Assembly: GCA_003506435.1 (NCBI GenBank) | Contig: DOAQ01000046.1 | Span: 434,001-498,000, forward strand | Length of the DNA stretch: 64,000 bases | Direction: 5' to 3' | DNA from: Prolixibacteraceae bacterium | GTDB lineage: Bacteria; Bacteroidota; Bacteroidia; Bacteroidales; Prolixibacteraceae | Part shown: positions 53,285-61,633 of the stretch, piece after piece | Position numbering within the stretch: position 1 is the stretch's first letter | Layout: the number at the start of each line of letters is the position of its first letter | The notes under the pieces: generated by a model | Database searches by the model: none | What the model was told of the DNA's origin: nothing | What the model saw: the letters and a program-made list of their open reading frames with translations, nothing else | Made by a program: the position numbers and the translations under genes

Positions 53285-53339
53285 ATTTTGTAAGGGTAAT
53301 ATTATCCAATCTAAATTTTAACCTAATTACGTTCATATC

Positions 53340-54626
53340 ATGACTAAACTATTCAAATCATTGATGGCGCTGGCAACCTTGTTTCTGGCAATAAATATTT
53401 TGCATGCACAGCCTGTCCGTCAGGTGGTAAACATAGTAGTATCGCCCGACCACGCCGACTGGCATTATAAAACCGGCGAACCGGTTGAATTTAAGGTGAC
53501 CGTTCTTCAAAACGATTTTCCACTTGACAACATTACTTTAAACTATGAGGTGGGGCCTGAAAAGATGGAAGCATTGAAGAAAGGAGAAGTCACCCTGAAA
53601 AACGGGACTGCAACAATCAAAGCCGGAACGCTCAATAAACCTGGGTTTTTGCGCTGTTTTGCCCGAGTGACAGTAGACGGGAAAGAATACGAACGATATG
53701 CAACCGCAGGATTTGATGTCGACAAGATTCAACCGACCACTACCCTTCCATCCGATTTTACTGAATTCTGGGAAAACTGGAAAAAGGAACTGGCAAAAAT
53801 TCCGGTAAAACCGATTTTAACACTGATGCCCGAACGTTGCACCGACGTGGTTGATGTTTACCATGTCAGTATGCAAAATATTGACGGAAAAATGTACGGC
53901 ATTCTGTGCAAACCAAAAAAAGAAGGAAAATATCCGGCGATCCTGCATGTTCCGGGAGCCGGTGTGCGGCCGTATTTCGGCGATGTAAGCAATGCCGCAG
54001 CAGGAATCATCACCTTGCAAATCGGTATTCACGGTATTCCCGTCAACATGCCGCAGGGTGTGTACGACGACCTGGCCGCCGGCGCACTGAAAAACTACAA
54101 CCGGGTCATGATGGATGACAAGAATAATTACTATTACAAACGGGTTTATCTGGGTTGTGTGCGCGCCGTTGATTTTATTTATAGTTTGCCTGAATTCGAC
54201 GGCGAAAATGTTGCCGTAACCGGAGGCAGTCAGGGTGGCGCTTTGTCTATTATAACTGCGGGGCTCGATTCACGTATCAAATGGCTGGCAGCGCTTTATC
54301 CGGCTTTGTCCGACCTGACCGGCTACCTCGAAGGGCGTGCCGGTGGCTGGCCCCACATGTTTATGAGCAATGAAGCCAAACTTGCCAGCCGGATTGAAAC
54401 TTCGAAATACTATGATGTTGTAAACTTTGCCCGTTTTGTAAAGGTGGAAGGCTGGTATTCATGGGGGTACAACGATAATGTATGTCCGCCCACGTCGATA
54501 TTTGCAGCCTATAATGTTATACCCGGGAAAAAGGAATCCCATTTGTTTTTAGACACACAGCACTGGACCTATCCAGAACAACGCGATATGCTTACAAAGT
54601 GGCTTCAAAAAAGACTTTTAAAATAG
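53340..54626 (+). CDS. acetyl-xylan-esterase-like alpha/beta hydrolase
   Basis: A 428-residue exported esterase. The signal peptide (KSLMALATLFLAINILHAQ) is followed by an N-terminal beta domain (residues about 25-135). An AXE1-type hydrolase follows with nucleophile motif TGGSQGGALSI; the catalytic Asp is likely in the GWYSWGYNDNVCPP region and the His in LFLDTQHWTYPEQ. Such enzymes remove acetyl groups from sugars and would expose acetylated glycosides to the neighbouring enzymes. It has its own leader after the terminator at 53252. Confidence 0.86.
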   Translation: MTKLFKSLMALATLFLAINILHAQPVRQVVNIVVSPDHADWHYKTGEPVEFKVTVLQNDFPLDNITLNYEVGPEKMEALKKGEVTLKNGTATIKAGTLNKPGFLRCFARVTVDGKEYERYATAGFDVDKIQPTTTLPSDFTEFWENWKKELAKIPVKPILTLMPERCTDVVDVYHVSMQNIDGKMYGILCKPKKEGKYPAILHVPGAGVRPYFGDVSNAAAGIITLQIGIHGIPVNMPQGVYDDLAAGALKNYNRVMMDDKNNYYYKRVYLGCVRAVDFIYSLPEFDGENVAVTGGSQGGALSIITAGLDSRIKWLAALYPALSDLTGYLEGRAGGWPHMFMSNEAKLASRIETSKYYDVVNFARFVKVEGWYSWGYNDNVCPPTSIFAAYNVIPGKKESHLFLDTQHWTYPEQRDMLTKWLQKRLLK

Positions 54627-54639
54627 AACGCGCTGATAT

Positions 54640-54745
54640 ATCAATCCTTCTTTGTTGTTCTGAGCAAAGCGAAGAATCTTTCGGCAATCACTCCGAACCT
54701 GAGATTCTTCGCTTTGCCCATGATGACAAAACGTGTTGTTCGCGT
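54640..54745. repeat. interspersed palindromic repeat
   Basis: GCAAAGCGAAGAATCT (54664-54679) and AGATTCTTCGCTTTGC (54702-54717) are exact inverses around a 22-bp centre. Sequences of this 'CTGAGCAAAGCGAAGAATCT' type are dispersed in many Bacteroidota genomes. It fills most of the gap between the esterase and PmoA-like genes. Confidence 0.7.
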
Positions 54746-54832
54746 TTGATATGACATCATAATTTTTCAGGAACCAAAACGATTGCTTAACCAATCGTTT
54801 TTCGCTAACTTCGCTCAACCTAACTAAATTCA

Positions 54833-55753
54833 ATGAAAATGCAAAAAACGTTTCTGTTCCTTGCACTGCTGTTTTCCTCCTCATTTCTTTCGGCCCAGAT
54901 TAGTATGGTAATCGGCGATGGGGGTTTTCTTTTTAAAGAAGGCAGCGACAGTATTTGTTTTTATCAGCGTTTACCCAAAAGTCTGGATGGTAAATATTCC
55001 CGGAACAATTATATTCATCCGCTGTACGGGCTCGACGGTACGGTGCTCACCGAAGATTTTCCGGACGATCATTTGCATCACCGCGGAATATTCTGGAGCT
55101 GGCACCAGATTCTTATCGACGGACAGCGGGTGGGCGATCCGTGGATGCTCGAAAACTTCAAACAGAATGTAAAAAATGTGCAGTTCGAGCAATTGCGCGA
55201 GGGCGATGCAACTTTTCAAACGGAGGTGTACTGGATGTCGCCGCTTTACAAAAACGGGAAAGAAGCCTATCTGAAAGAAAATACAACCATTCATTTTTTC
55301 CTGAAGGAAAAGAATCTGAGACGCATTGATTTTGAAATCACATTATCGGCATTGGCTGATAAACTGCAAATCGGAGGTTCTGAGGATGAAAAAGGCTACG
55401 GCGGTTTTTCAATCCGTCTGAAACTCCCCGAAGATGTTGCATTTCGTTGCGAAGCAGATCTTGTTACTCCGGATGTAACTGCGGTAAACGTAGGCGCATG
55501 TGTCGATATTTCCGGTTCAATGGGCAAAAATAACTCGTATTCGGGAGTTGCGGTACTTTGCGATGAAACAAACCCCGGATTTCCACAACCCTGGATTCTG
55601 CGGAAAGAGAAAAGTATGCAAAATGTAGTTTATCCCGGGAAAACTCCGGTTAACCTGCTGGTTGGCGAACCGCTGGTACTGAAATATTCAATCCTGATTC
55701 ACGATAAGGAAATCTCGAAACGGGCGATCCTGAAGGAAGGAAAAAAGCAGTAA
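54833..55753 (+). CDS. PmoA family protein (DUF6807)
   Basis: A 306-residue exported protein with a signal peptide (KTFLFLALLFSSSFLSAQ) and a beta-sandwich PmoA/DUF6807 fold. Characteristic blocks are RNNYIHPLYGLDGTVLTEDFPDDHLHHRGIFWSWHQ and GYGGFSIRLKLPED. The name comes from a methane-monooxygenase label, but the family mostly accompanies Gfo/Idh/MocA and DUF1080 genes in sugar loci, as here; its activity is unknown. It probably forms the end of the locus, just before the scar zone. Confidence 0.85.
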   Translation: MKMQKTFLFLALLFSSSFLSAQISMVIGDGGFLFKEGSDSICFYQRLPKSLDGKYSRNNYIHPLYGLDGTVLTEDFPDDHLHHRGIFWSWHQILIDGQRVGDPWMLENFKQNVKNVQFEQLREGDATFQTEVYWMSPLYKNGKEAYLKENTTIHFFLKEKNLRRIDFEITLSALADKLQIGGSEDEKGYGGFSIRLKLPEDVAFRCEADLVTPDVTAVNVGACVDISGSMGKNNSYSGVAVLCDETNPGFPQPWILRKEKSMQNVVYPGKTPVNLLVGEPLVLKYSILIHDKEISKRAILKEGKKQ

Positions 55754-55784
55754 TCTTTGCGGTAAAATAAGTTTTCACATGTTC

Positions 55785-55890
55785 CGCCGTGTACGAGACC
55801 CGTAAGTACAGTGGTGTCTGCCTACTGGCAGGTAGGTGAGAGGTTCTCCACCGTTAGCTTATTACTGGCGGGGCAGTCTACTGATTGGTG
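55785..55890 (+). other. possible group II intron 3'-end fragment
   Basis: The stretch GTGTACGAGACCCGTAAGTA, then CAGTGGTGT, GTGAGAGG and GGCGGGGCAGTCTACTGAT resembles the domain V/VI tail that follows reverse-transcriptase genes of Bacteroidota group II introns. A small palindrome (CTGCCTACTGGCAG, about 55817-55830) interrupts it. No reverse-transcriptase gene is present, so this would be a scar. Assignment rests on remembered similarity. Confidence 0.35.
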
Positions 55891-55895
55891 GCAGT

Positions 55896-56321
55896 TTATT
55901 TCTTTATTTCATTAATTTGTCTCTCAATTTTGTCCAATCTTTCATTCATTTTTTCTCGATTATCTATATAATTTAATATCGAGATTGTTAAAGTAATAAT
56001 CCCAACCAAAGCAGCAACTATCACTCCAAATATTTTTATGTTATCATTTCTTTTTTCAATTCTGTTTTCATTTCTTTTTTTCACATATCCACCACTGTTA
56101 AGGAAGACTATCCCTTTTGTTAATATCTTAATTGGCACAAAACCCGCACCACCTCCAGAATATACTAATTGATCATTAATTAATATGGATTGAAGTTCAC
56201 GTAAATATTTTTTATCACTATTTTCAATAATAGCATCAACTCTTTGGACTGGACTATTTTCAATTTTTTCTAATAATGAGTCTAGTATTTGATCTAAATC
56301 TTTTGCTTTTTGTAGTTTCAT
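55896..56321 (-). CDS. hypothetical protein with C-terminal membrane helix and coiled coil
   Basis: A 141-residue protein that I do not recognise. Residues 1-75 look globular (LDQILDSLLEKIENSPVQRVDAI, then ILINDQLVYSGGGAGFVPIKILTKGIVFLNSGGYV). A basic linker (KKRNENRIEKRNDNIK), a membrane helix (IFGVIVAALVGIITLTISILNY) and a short charged helix (KMNERLDKIERQINEIKK) follow. It is strongly A+T-rich against its neighbours and lies between a possible intron scar and a REP-like element, so it may be acquired DNA. Confidence 0.65.
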   Translation of the reverse strand: MKLQKAKDLDQILDSLLEKIENSPVQRVDAIIENSDKKYLRELQSILINDQLVYSGGGAGFVPIKILTKGIVFLNSGGYVKKRNENRIEKRNDNIKIFGVIVAALVGIITLTISILNYIDNREKMNERLDKIERQINEIKK

Positions 56322-56477
56322 GAGATTACACTTTGTTAGTATTTATATTCTGGTGGTTTTTAAAATATTTGCAACAACAACCTGAAGACTCTGAATTGCT
56401 ACCAACTTGTAATAAACCCCAACTCCATCGTACTTTTGTCCTTCCCCGGCGCCAAAAATTTCTGATGTTAAATGTAA

Positions 56478-56614
56478 CGAAAAGGCAGCAAACCAAAAAG
56501 TCTGTAATTCCCGTCACCCTGAATTCATTTCAGGGTCTGATGATTAAAGCAATGAGATCCCGAAACAAGTTTGGGATGACTTGATCCCAGACTTTTTGGT
56601 TTGCTGCCTTTTCG
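56478..56614. repeat. REP-like element with perfect 27-bp inverted arms
   Basis: Arms 56478-56504 (starting CGAAAAGGCAGCAAACC) and 56588-56614 are exact inverses over 27 bp. The 83-bp centre (CGTCACCCTG, TTTCAGGGTCTGATGATTA, GGGATGACTTGATCC) matches the centre of the element at 16488-16635, whose arms have a different sequence. It lies just downstream of the TlpA-like gene's stop. Confidence 0.8.
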
Positions 56615-56635
56615 TGTGGCAGAGAACTGAAAATT

Positions 56636-57736
56636 TTACTTTCCCAACAATTCGGTGAGTTTTGCTTCCAGTTCTGCGCCACGCAGATTCTTGGCAATAA
56701 TTTTTCCTTCCTTATCCAAAAGTATTGTATGCGGAATCGACTGTACGCCGTACAATACAGCCACTTCGTTTTGCCAGTATTTCAGGTCCGAAACATGCGT
56801 CCAGCTCAACTGGTCGTCGGCAATTGCTTTCAGCCACGCTTCTTTATCGCGGTCGAGCGAAACGCCCAGAATATTGAACCCTTTGTCTTTAAACTTGCCA
56901 TAAATACGAACAACATTGGGGTTTTCCTGGCGGCAGGGTGCGCACCACGAAGCCCAAAAGTCAATCAGTAAATAATTCCCTTTGAAAGATGACAGACTGA
57001 CCGGATTTCCGTTTTGATCGTTCATGGTAAAATCAGGGGCCAACGAGCCAACAGCCGTTTTCTTTTTCAGTCCGGCAATTCTATTGATCTCTTTCACATA
57101 AACCGATTCGGCAAATTCGGCCGGGAATATTCCGGGAATGGTGTCCAGTTCTTCCGAAGAAGCTTCGTTAACAAACTGGCTCAGATAAATGAATGGGGCA
57201 ACAATTGAATTGCGGTTCTCAGAAACAAAGTTTTTGGCAAAAACATTCATGTTGTCCATCATGGCTTCAACATCAATTTTTGCTTTGTTGGCTGCTTCGG
57301 CGTCGCCTTTCATCATGGCATCGTTATATTGTTTTCCCAACTCAGTATATTCCTTATTCAAGCGCTCAATTTCAGTAATATAAACATTGAACAAATCATT
57401 TGTTTTTGAACCACTGACTTTGGTATTACGCAGACTGTCCTTATTGGCAACGATGGCTATTTGCCCGTTTTCGAGGAAAAACTGAGCAAAAAAATCGCGG
57501 TCGTTCAAACGCAGGTAGTGCATTTCCGGGAGGCCTGCACTTCCTTTTAACTCGAAACTGCCCTTGACCACATCGGCAGTATCAATTACGACAGGCTGCC
57601 CTGCTTCTGCTTTTACCAGGAAAATTTTTCCTGAATCAACCCCGGTGAGGGTTCCTTTGATAGTGTACTTCTTTGAGCCGGAGTTACATGCGCTGAAAGC
57701 GAACACGATCAAGGTGAAATAAACGATTCTTCTCAT
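56636..57736 (-). CDS. TlpA-like thioredoxin lipoprotein with N-terminal DUF4369
   Basis: A 366-residue envelope lipoprotein (signal peptide ending VFAFSAC). The N-terminal DUF4369-like domain (KYTIKGTLTGVDSGKIFLVKAEAGQPVVIDTADVVKGSF) and a helical middle section precede a thioredoxin-like AhpC/TlpA domain (residues about 225-366) with active site WASWCAPCRQENP and cis-Pro loop QSIPHTILLD. It reduces disulfides in the periplasm, for example in cytochrome c maturation or stress repair. It lies 29 bp downstream of meaB. Confidence 0.9.
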   Translation of the reverse strand: MRRIVYFTLIVFAFSACNSGSKKYTIKGTLTGVDSGKIFLVKAEAGQPVVIDTADVVKGSFELKGSAGLPEMHYLRLNDRDFFAQFFLENGQIAIVANKDSLRNTKVSGSKTNDLFNVYITEIERLNKEYTELGKQYNDAMMKGDAEAANKAKIDVEAMMDNMNVFAKNFVSENRNSIVAPFIYLSQFVNEASSEELDTIPGIFPAEFAESVYVKEINRIAGLKKKTAVGSLAPDFTMNDQNGNPVSLSSFKGNYLLIDFWASWCAPCRQENPNVVRIYGKFKDKGFNILGVSLDRDKEAWLKAIADDQLSWTHVSDLKYWQNEVAVLYGVQSIPHTILLDKEGKIIAKNLRGAELEAKLTELLGK

Positions 57737-57765
57737 TTGTGCATTTTTTTATGGATCAATAATGA

Positions 57766-58887
57766 TTATTTTTTCAGTTGCCTGTACCTGTCAATCAGCT
57801 CGCGGGCAGCAACAAACGACGACAATTCGTCGTTCAGCACCTTCGATTCGAACCCGGGCAGTTTGCTTTTTATCTCCGGATTTTCATAGAAACCCATCTT
57901 CAACTGCTCGTTAATCGACTCGTACATCCAGTATTTCGACTGCTCATTTCTGCGGTGATGAAAATAGTTATTTTCTTTTGCAAGAGCAAGATACTCTGTG
58001 ATTGTCTCCCAAACCTGATCTATTCCCTTTTTGTGAAAAGCGGAACATGTCAACACTTTGGGCTTCCAGCCCGACGGCGTGGGCGGAAACAGGTGCAGCG
58101 CATTCTCGTACTGAATACGCGCCAGTCCGGCTTTGTCCATGTTGTTGCCATCGGCTTTGTTAATGGCAATGGCGTCGGCCATTTCCATGATGCCGCGTTT
58201 GATACCCTGCAATTCGTCGCCGGCACCGGCCAGCATCAGCAAAAGAAAAAAGTCGACCATCGAATGAACGGCAGTCTCGCTTTGTCCCACTCCCACGGTT
58301 TCAATAAAAATAGTATCGAAACCTGCGGCTTCGCACAGGATGATAGTTTCGCGCGTTTTACGTGCCACACCGCCCAGCGAACCTGCTGATGGCGAAGGAC
58401 GGATGTAAGCGTGCGGGTTTCCCGACAGTTCTTCCATACGGGTTTTGTCGCCCAAAATACTTCCCTTGGTGCGTTCGCTGCTCGGATCAATGGCCAGAAC
58501 GGCCAGCTTACTGCCTTTCGCGGTAATGTATGTTCCCATCGCTTCAATAAACGTACTTTTACCAACCCCCGGAACGCCGGTTATTCCGACACGAACAGAG
58601 TTACCGGTATGAGGGAGGCATTTCAAAATAATTTCCTGAGCAATTTCCTGATGATCGGGTTTCGAGCTTTCTACCAAAGTCACAGCCTGGCTCAGGATGG
58701 TTACGTCACCCTGTAAAATTCCATCGACATACTGCTGTGCCGAAAGTTTGCGCTTTTTCTTCTTTTGCAGAAAACGGGATACCGAATCTGCATTAACCGG
58801 AGGTGGCATCTCAATTCCGTCGTTCACTTTCAGTCCCCCGTAATGCGGGTCGTTCTCAATATGTTCGTGGTGTTTGTCGATAATCAT
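57766..58887 (-). CDS. meaB: methylmalonyl-CoA mutase-associated GTPase MeaB
   Basis: A 373-residue ArgK/MeaB GTPase that protects and reloads adenosylcobalamin-dependent methylmalonyl-CoA mutase. Motifs are the P-loop GITGVPGVGKST, VLAIDPSSERTKGSILGDKTRM, SPSAGSLGGVARKTRE, FIETVGVGQSE and the NKAD motif AINKADG. The start is 58887 (MIIDKHHEHIENDPHYGG); the frame is open to 58929, but those residues are unlike the family. The mutase subunits are not adjacent, which is common in Bacteroidota. Confidence 0.94.
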   Translation of the reverse strand: MIIDKHHEHIENDPHYGGLKVNDGIEMPPPVNADSVSRFLQKKKKRKLSAQQYVDGILQGDVTILSQAVTLVESSKPDHQEIAQEIILKCLPHTGNSVRVGITGVPGVGKSTFIEAMGTYITAKGSKLAVLAIDPSSERTKGSILGDKTRMEELSGNPHAYIRPSPSAGSLGGVARKTRETIILCEAAGFDTIFIETVGVGQSETAVHSMVDFFLLLMLAGAGDELQGIKRGIMEMADAIAINKADGNNMDKAGLARIQYENALHLFPPTPSGWKPKVLTCSAFHKKGIDQVWETITEYLALAKENNYFHHRRNEQSKYWMYESINEQLKMGFYENPEIKSKLPGFESKVLNDELSSFVAARELIDRYRQLKK

Positions 58888-59022
58888 CGCGATAAAACAA
58901 AATTTTTCCGAAGGTAGGAAATTTACCAACGACAGAACAGAGCTGAAGTGAAAAAGATGGAGTTGCTAATATTGGCTTTGAACGGAAGGACTTTATTCTT
59001 CCTGAAAAATTCGGATTAATTT

Positions 59023-59030
59023 TATCTTTG
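59023..59030 (+). promoter_or_regulatory. -7 box of the DUF2238 gene
   Basis: TATCTTTG matches TAnnTTTG, 40 nt before the ATG at 59071. Confidence 0.5.
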
Positions 59031-59070
59031 CAAGAGGTGTAATTTTTCTGTTTTTAACATTTTTCAAACT

Positions 59071-59676
59071 ATGAATAAGTATACGGTGCTGATTGTTTTG
59101 TTTTTTGCCGGTTTGATCTGGTCGGGTATTGAGCCAAGAAATTATGGCCATTGGATTGGCGAGGTTTCGCCAACGCTGATCGGATTTGCAATTCTGGCAG
59201 CTACATTCAAAAAGTTTCGGTTTACTTATTTTACTTATTTGGTCATTATTTTGTCCTGTTATTTTATGTTTGTGGGAGGCCATTATACTTTTTCGAGGGT
59301 ACCTCTTTTCAACTGGCTTCGCGATTTCCTGGGACAGGAGAGGAACAATTTCGATAAACTGGGCCATTTCATTCAGGGGGTTGTACCCGTGCTGGTTTCG
59401 CGGGAATTATTTATCCGGGAAAAAATTGTTGCCGAAAAATGGGTTTCTTTTCTTTCATTTTGCATTTGTTTGTCGACAACAACAGTATATGAAATTGTCG
59501 AGTACCTGTTCTGCCTGACGGCGGGAAAGAATCCGGTTACTTTTTTGGGAACACAGGGGTATGTGTGGGATTGCCAGTCGGACATGCTGTTTGCCGCTTT
59601 AGGCGGACTTTTCGTCTTGTTCACGCTGAAAGGTTTTCACAACCAGATGATGCAAAAAGAATTTCAGGAGAGCTGA
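59071..59676 (+). CDS. DUF2238 (YjdF-like) membrane protein
   Basis: A 201-residue integral membrane protein with about six helices (TVLIVLFFAGLIWSGI, TYFTYLVIILSCYFMFVGGHYTF, VSFLSFCICLSTTTVYEIVEYLF, MLFAALGGLFVLFTL). The block NFDKLGHFIQGVVPVLVSRELFIREKIV and the run W DCQSDM match DUF2238/YjdF proteins, whose function is unknown. The gene is monocistronic and converges with the YiiX-like gene, 12 bp away. Confidence 0.87.
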   Translation: MNKYTVLIVLFFAGLIWSGIEPRNYGHWIGEVSPTLIGFAILAATFKKFRFTYFTYLVIILSCYFMFVGGHYTFSRVPLFNWLRDFLGQERNNFDKLGHFIQGVVPVLVSRELFIREKIVAEKWVSFLSFCICLSTTTVYEIVEYLFCLTAGKNPVTFLGTQGYVWDCQSDMLFAALGGLFVLFTLKGFHNQMMQKEFQES

Positions 59677-59688
59677 AAATGGAATTCG

Positions 59689-60396
59689 TTAAAACCGTTT
59701 CCTGCCTCCGGGATGATCAAATAGTTTACTGGCAATAATGTCGCTCGGGTAAATAAAAATCCCTCCGTTGGCATCAATGTCAAAGCCTGTCGATAAATAA
59801 AATGCTTCCCATACCAGACTTGCACAATGCCAGTTGGAAGCGCTTTGCCGCAGCTTTTCCAGTTCATCGGAATTTCCGGAGTCCGGTTCTATCTTGGTCG
59901 AAAAAAGATCGTATCCTCCATGAAGCTGGCTGGTTAAAAAAGTCTTGATTTCTTCAATTTGCTCGTCGTTTAGTTCCGTGCGTAATAGATACCGGATGCC
60001 TTTAAACTTTTCGCCAAACGACACGGTTGCTTTTGTTTTCCTGATTTGATCTTCTTTTCGAAATTGAAATTGCCGGGTCGCCTGATCAAAAAAAAGGGCT
60101 TCTATAACAACCGATTTTTCCAGTGCTTCATCAATCGTATTTCCTTTTGCACCTTCAATAACGATGGCTACATGACCGTATTTCCGTCCATCCGGAACAG
60201 TGCAACTGCCGGGCAGCCAGCCCCAGTTCGGGCGCACCAGAATGTCTCCCGCCCGAAACTCCAAAACTGAATCATTTCCAAAATCAGAAACAGAAAAGCT
60301 GCTTCCTTTTACTTTATTGTTGCAGGTATTTGTTCCGAACAGAAAAAGGAAAATTACAATTACAAAAAGAATGGCAACAAGAAAAAACTGTCTCAT
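59689..60396 (-). CDS. YiiX/YebB-like NlpC/P60 cysteine hydrolase
   Basis: A 235-residue protein with an N-terminal signal anchor (FFLVAILFVIVIFLFLFG). A permuted papain-like domain follows: LEFRAGDILVRPNWG, GHVAIVIEGAKGN with the catalytic His, and SNWHCASLVWEAFYLSTGFDID with the nucleophile Cys. Relatives hydrolyse peptide or amide bonds in the envelope. It is the last of three closely spaced minus-strand genes (membrane protein, lipoprotein). Confidence 0.8.
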   Translation of the reverse strand: MRQFFLVAILFVIVIFLFLFGTNTCNNKVKGSSFSVSDFGNDSVLEFRAGDILVRPNWGWLPGSCTVPDGRKYGHVAIVIEGAKGNTIDEALEKSVVIEALFFDQATRQFQFRKEDQIRKTKATVSFGEKFKGIRYLLRTELNDEQIEEIKTFLTSQLHGGYDLFSTKIEPDSGNSDELEKLRQSASNWHCASLVWEAFYLSTGFDIDANGGIFIYPSDIIASKLFDHPGGRKRF

Positions 60397-60418
60397 TAAA
60401 TTTTCTGATATGAAATTC

Positions 60419-60901
60419 TCAGGTTTGCTTGTACTTGGCTGCTTTTCTGCTTCTGTAAAGCAAAATCCTGAATGTAATAATATAAAATACTAGGAAGGCT
60501 CCCATATTTACAATCAGCATATAAACAAACGCAAAACCGAAGGTGAATAAAATAGCGATTACCAGGAATGTAATCTGAAGATAAACTGCAATTGAAAAAG
60601 CTTTTAACCGGAGCAGGGAAACCCGTACTGATTCATTTTTTTCTTTCGAAAATGCGATGAAAAACAAACCAAGCACAAACAACAGGGCCACTACTTCCTC
60701 ACACATATTATTCCGGATAATCTCAAGGTATTTTGATTCGAGATACGACGAATAGAATGCAAATATTTTAAGGTTCAGCGCATCCGGTTTAATCCCATAA
60801 TAAAACCGGGCTGTTCCGAGAATGAAGCCGGAAAAAACAAAAATAAAGCCAAGAGGCCGAAAGCCTCCCGGCAAAAGAAATTTTGAACCGCCTGTTTTCA
60901 A
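60419..60901 (-). CDS. small membrane protein, unknown function
   Basis: A 160-residue protein with about four hydrophobic segments (PLGFIFVFSGFILGTARFYYG, EVVALLFVLGLFFIAFS, AFSIAVYLQITFLVIAILFTFGFAFVY, MGAFLVFYIITFRILLY). A basic C-terminus suggests that end is cytosolic. I do not recognise a family. It lies 8 bp after the lipoprotein gene and 22 bp before the YiiX-like gene, so it is probably co-transcribed. Confidence 0.7.
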   Translation of the reverse strand: MKTGGSKFLLPGGFRPLGFIFVFSGFILGTARFYYGIKPDALNLKIFAFYSSYLESKYLEIIRNNMCEEVVALLFVLGLFFIAFSKEKNESVRVSLLRLKAFSIAVYLQITFLVIAILFTFGFAFVYMLIVNMGAFLVFYIITFRILLYRSRKAAKYKQT

Positions 60902-60909
60902 TTGGAGTT

Positions 60910-61563
60910 CTAATATTGTTGCGGACTCAGATCAATCTGCGACGTTGACCCGTCTTCCATGTAAGCACGCACGGCGACAATACCGAATTTATGATTGGTA
61001 AAGTAAGCAATCTTTTCAACCCCGGGAATGTTTGAGCTTTGCTCAACATCAACGGTTTTGATGATCATTCCTCCCCAATAAAAATCATCATCAGTTGATT
61101 TCCGGACCACTTCGCGCACAATTGTTTTCCCGTCGCTTTTCTCCAGAGTATATTTATCGCCAACTTTTGCATCGTATTTTACCAATACAAAAGGTTCGTG
61201 GTCGATGTTGTTGTAATCAAGAATACCCTTGTCAGTGATCTTGAACTTGCATTCGCAATTGAGGTTTCCTGACGCATCCTTGTATTTCGGCTTAATTTGC
61301 TGAAGAAAGGTCAGACTTGATGGTATCGGAAACTGAAATTTCACGGTCGCCACTCCATCCGTAACAGCAGTAATGGCAATCGTACCGCTTATGTTTTGGT
61401 ACGAACCATTAATTTTAATGGAAGATGAGAACGTGTTGCCAACAGTGTTCATCGGAATATCAGTCGTCCCGCTGATCGAGTCGGACGAATCTTTGTCAAA
61501 GACCAGCCAGTCGCACGAGGTGGCAAAAAAAATGACAGCCAGAAGTAAAATTGAATTTTTCAT
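60910..61563 (-). CDS. lipoprotein of unknown function
   Basis: A 217-residue protein with a lipoprotein signal peptide (ILLLAVIFFATSC, lipidated Cys at residue 14). The mature part is beta-rich, with KINGSYQNISGTIAITAVTDG and KFQFPIPSSLTFLQQIKPKYKDASGNLNCECKFKI. One CEC pair is visible. No catalytic motif. It has a strong promoter and heads the three-gene minus-strand group. Confidence 0.75.
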   Translation of the reverse strand: MKNSILLLAVIFFATSCDWLVFDKDSSDSISGTTDIPMNTVGNTFSSSIKINGSYQNISGTIAITAVTDGVATVKFQFPIPSSLTFLQQIKPKYKDASGNLNCECKFKITDKGILDYNNIDHEPFVLVKYDAKVGDKYTLEKSDGKTIVREVVRKSTDDDFYWGGMIIKTVDVEQSSNIPGVEKIAYFTNHKFGIVAVRAYMEDGSTSQIDLSPQQY

Positions 61564-61584
61564 GGATTTTGGTTTTTATTATTT

Positions 61585-61614
61585 CAAAAGTACTTCAATT
61601 TGAAGTAATAACAA
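61585..61614 (-). promoter_or_regulatory. promoter of the lipoprotein/YiiX-like operon
   Basis: On the minus strand TTG (61614-61612), a 19-nt spacer and TACTTTTG (61592-61585) match the Bacteroidota -33/-7 pattern. The ATG is at 61563, giving a leader of about 20 nt. Confidence 0.7.
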
Positions 61615-61633
61615 TCCGGTGAATGCACAAAAT

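Noticed and set aside
56340..56477. A short minus-strand frame containing FGAGEGQKYDGVGVYYKLVA might be a gene remnant.
   Set aside because: It is about 45 codons long and I cannot match it to any family; too weak to annotate.
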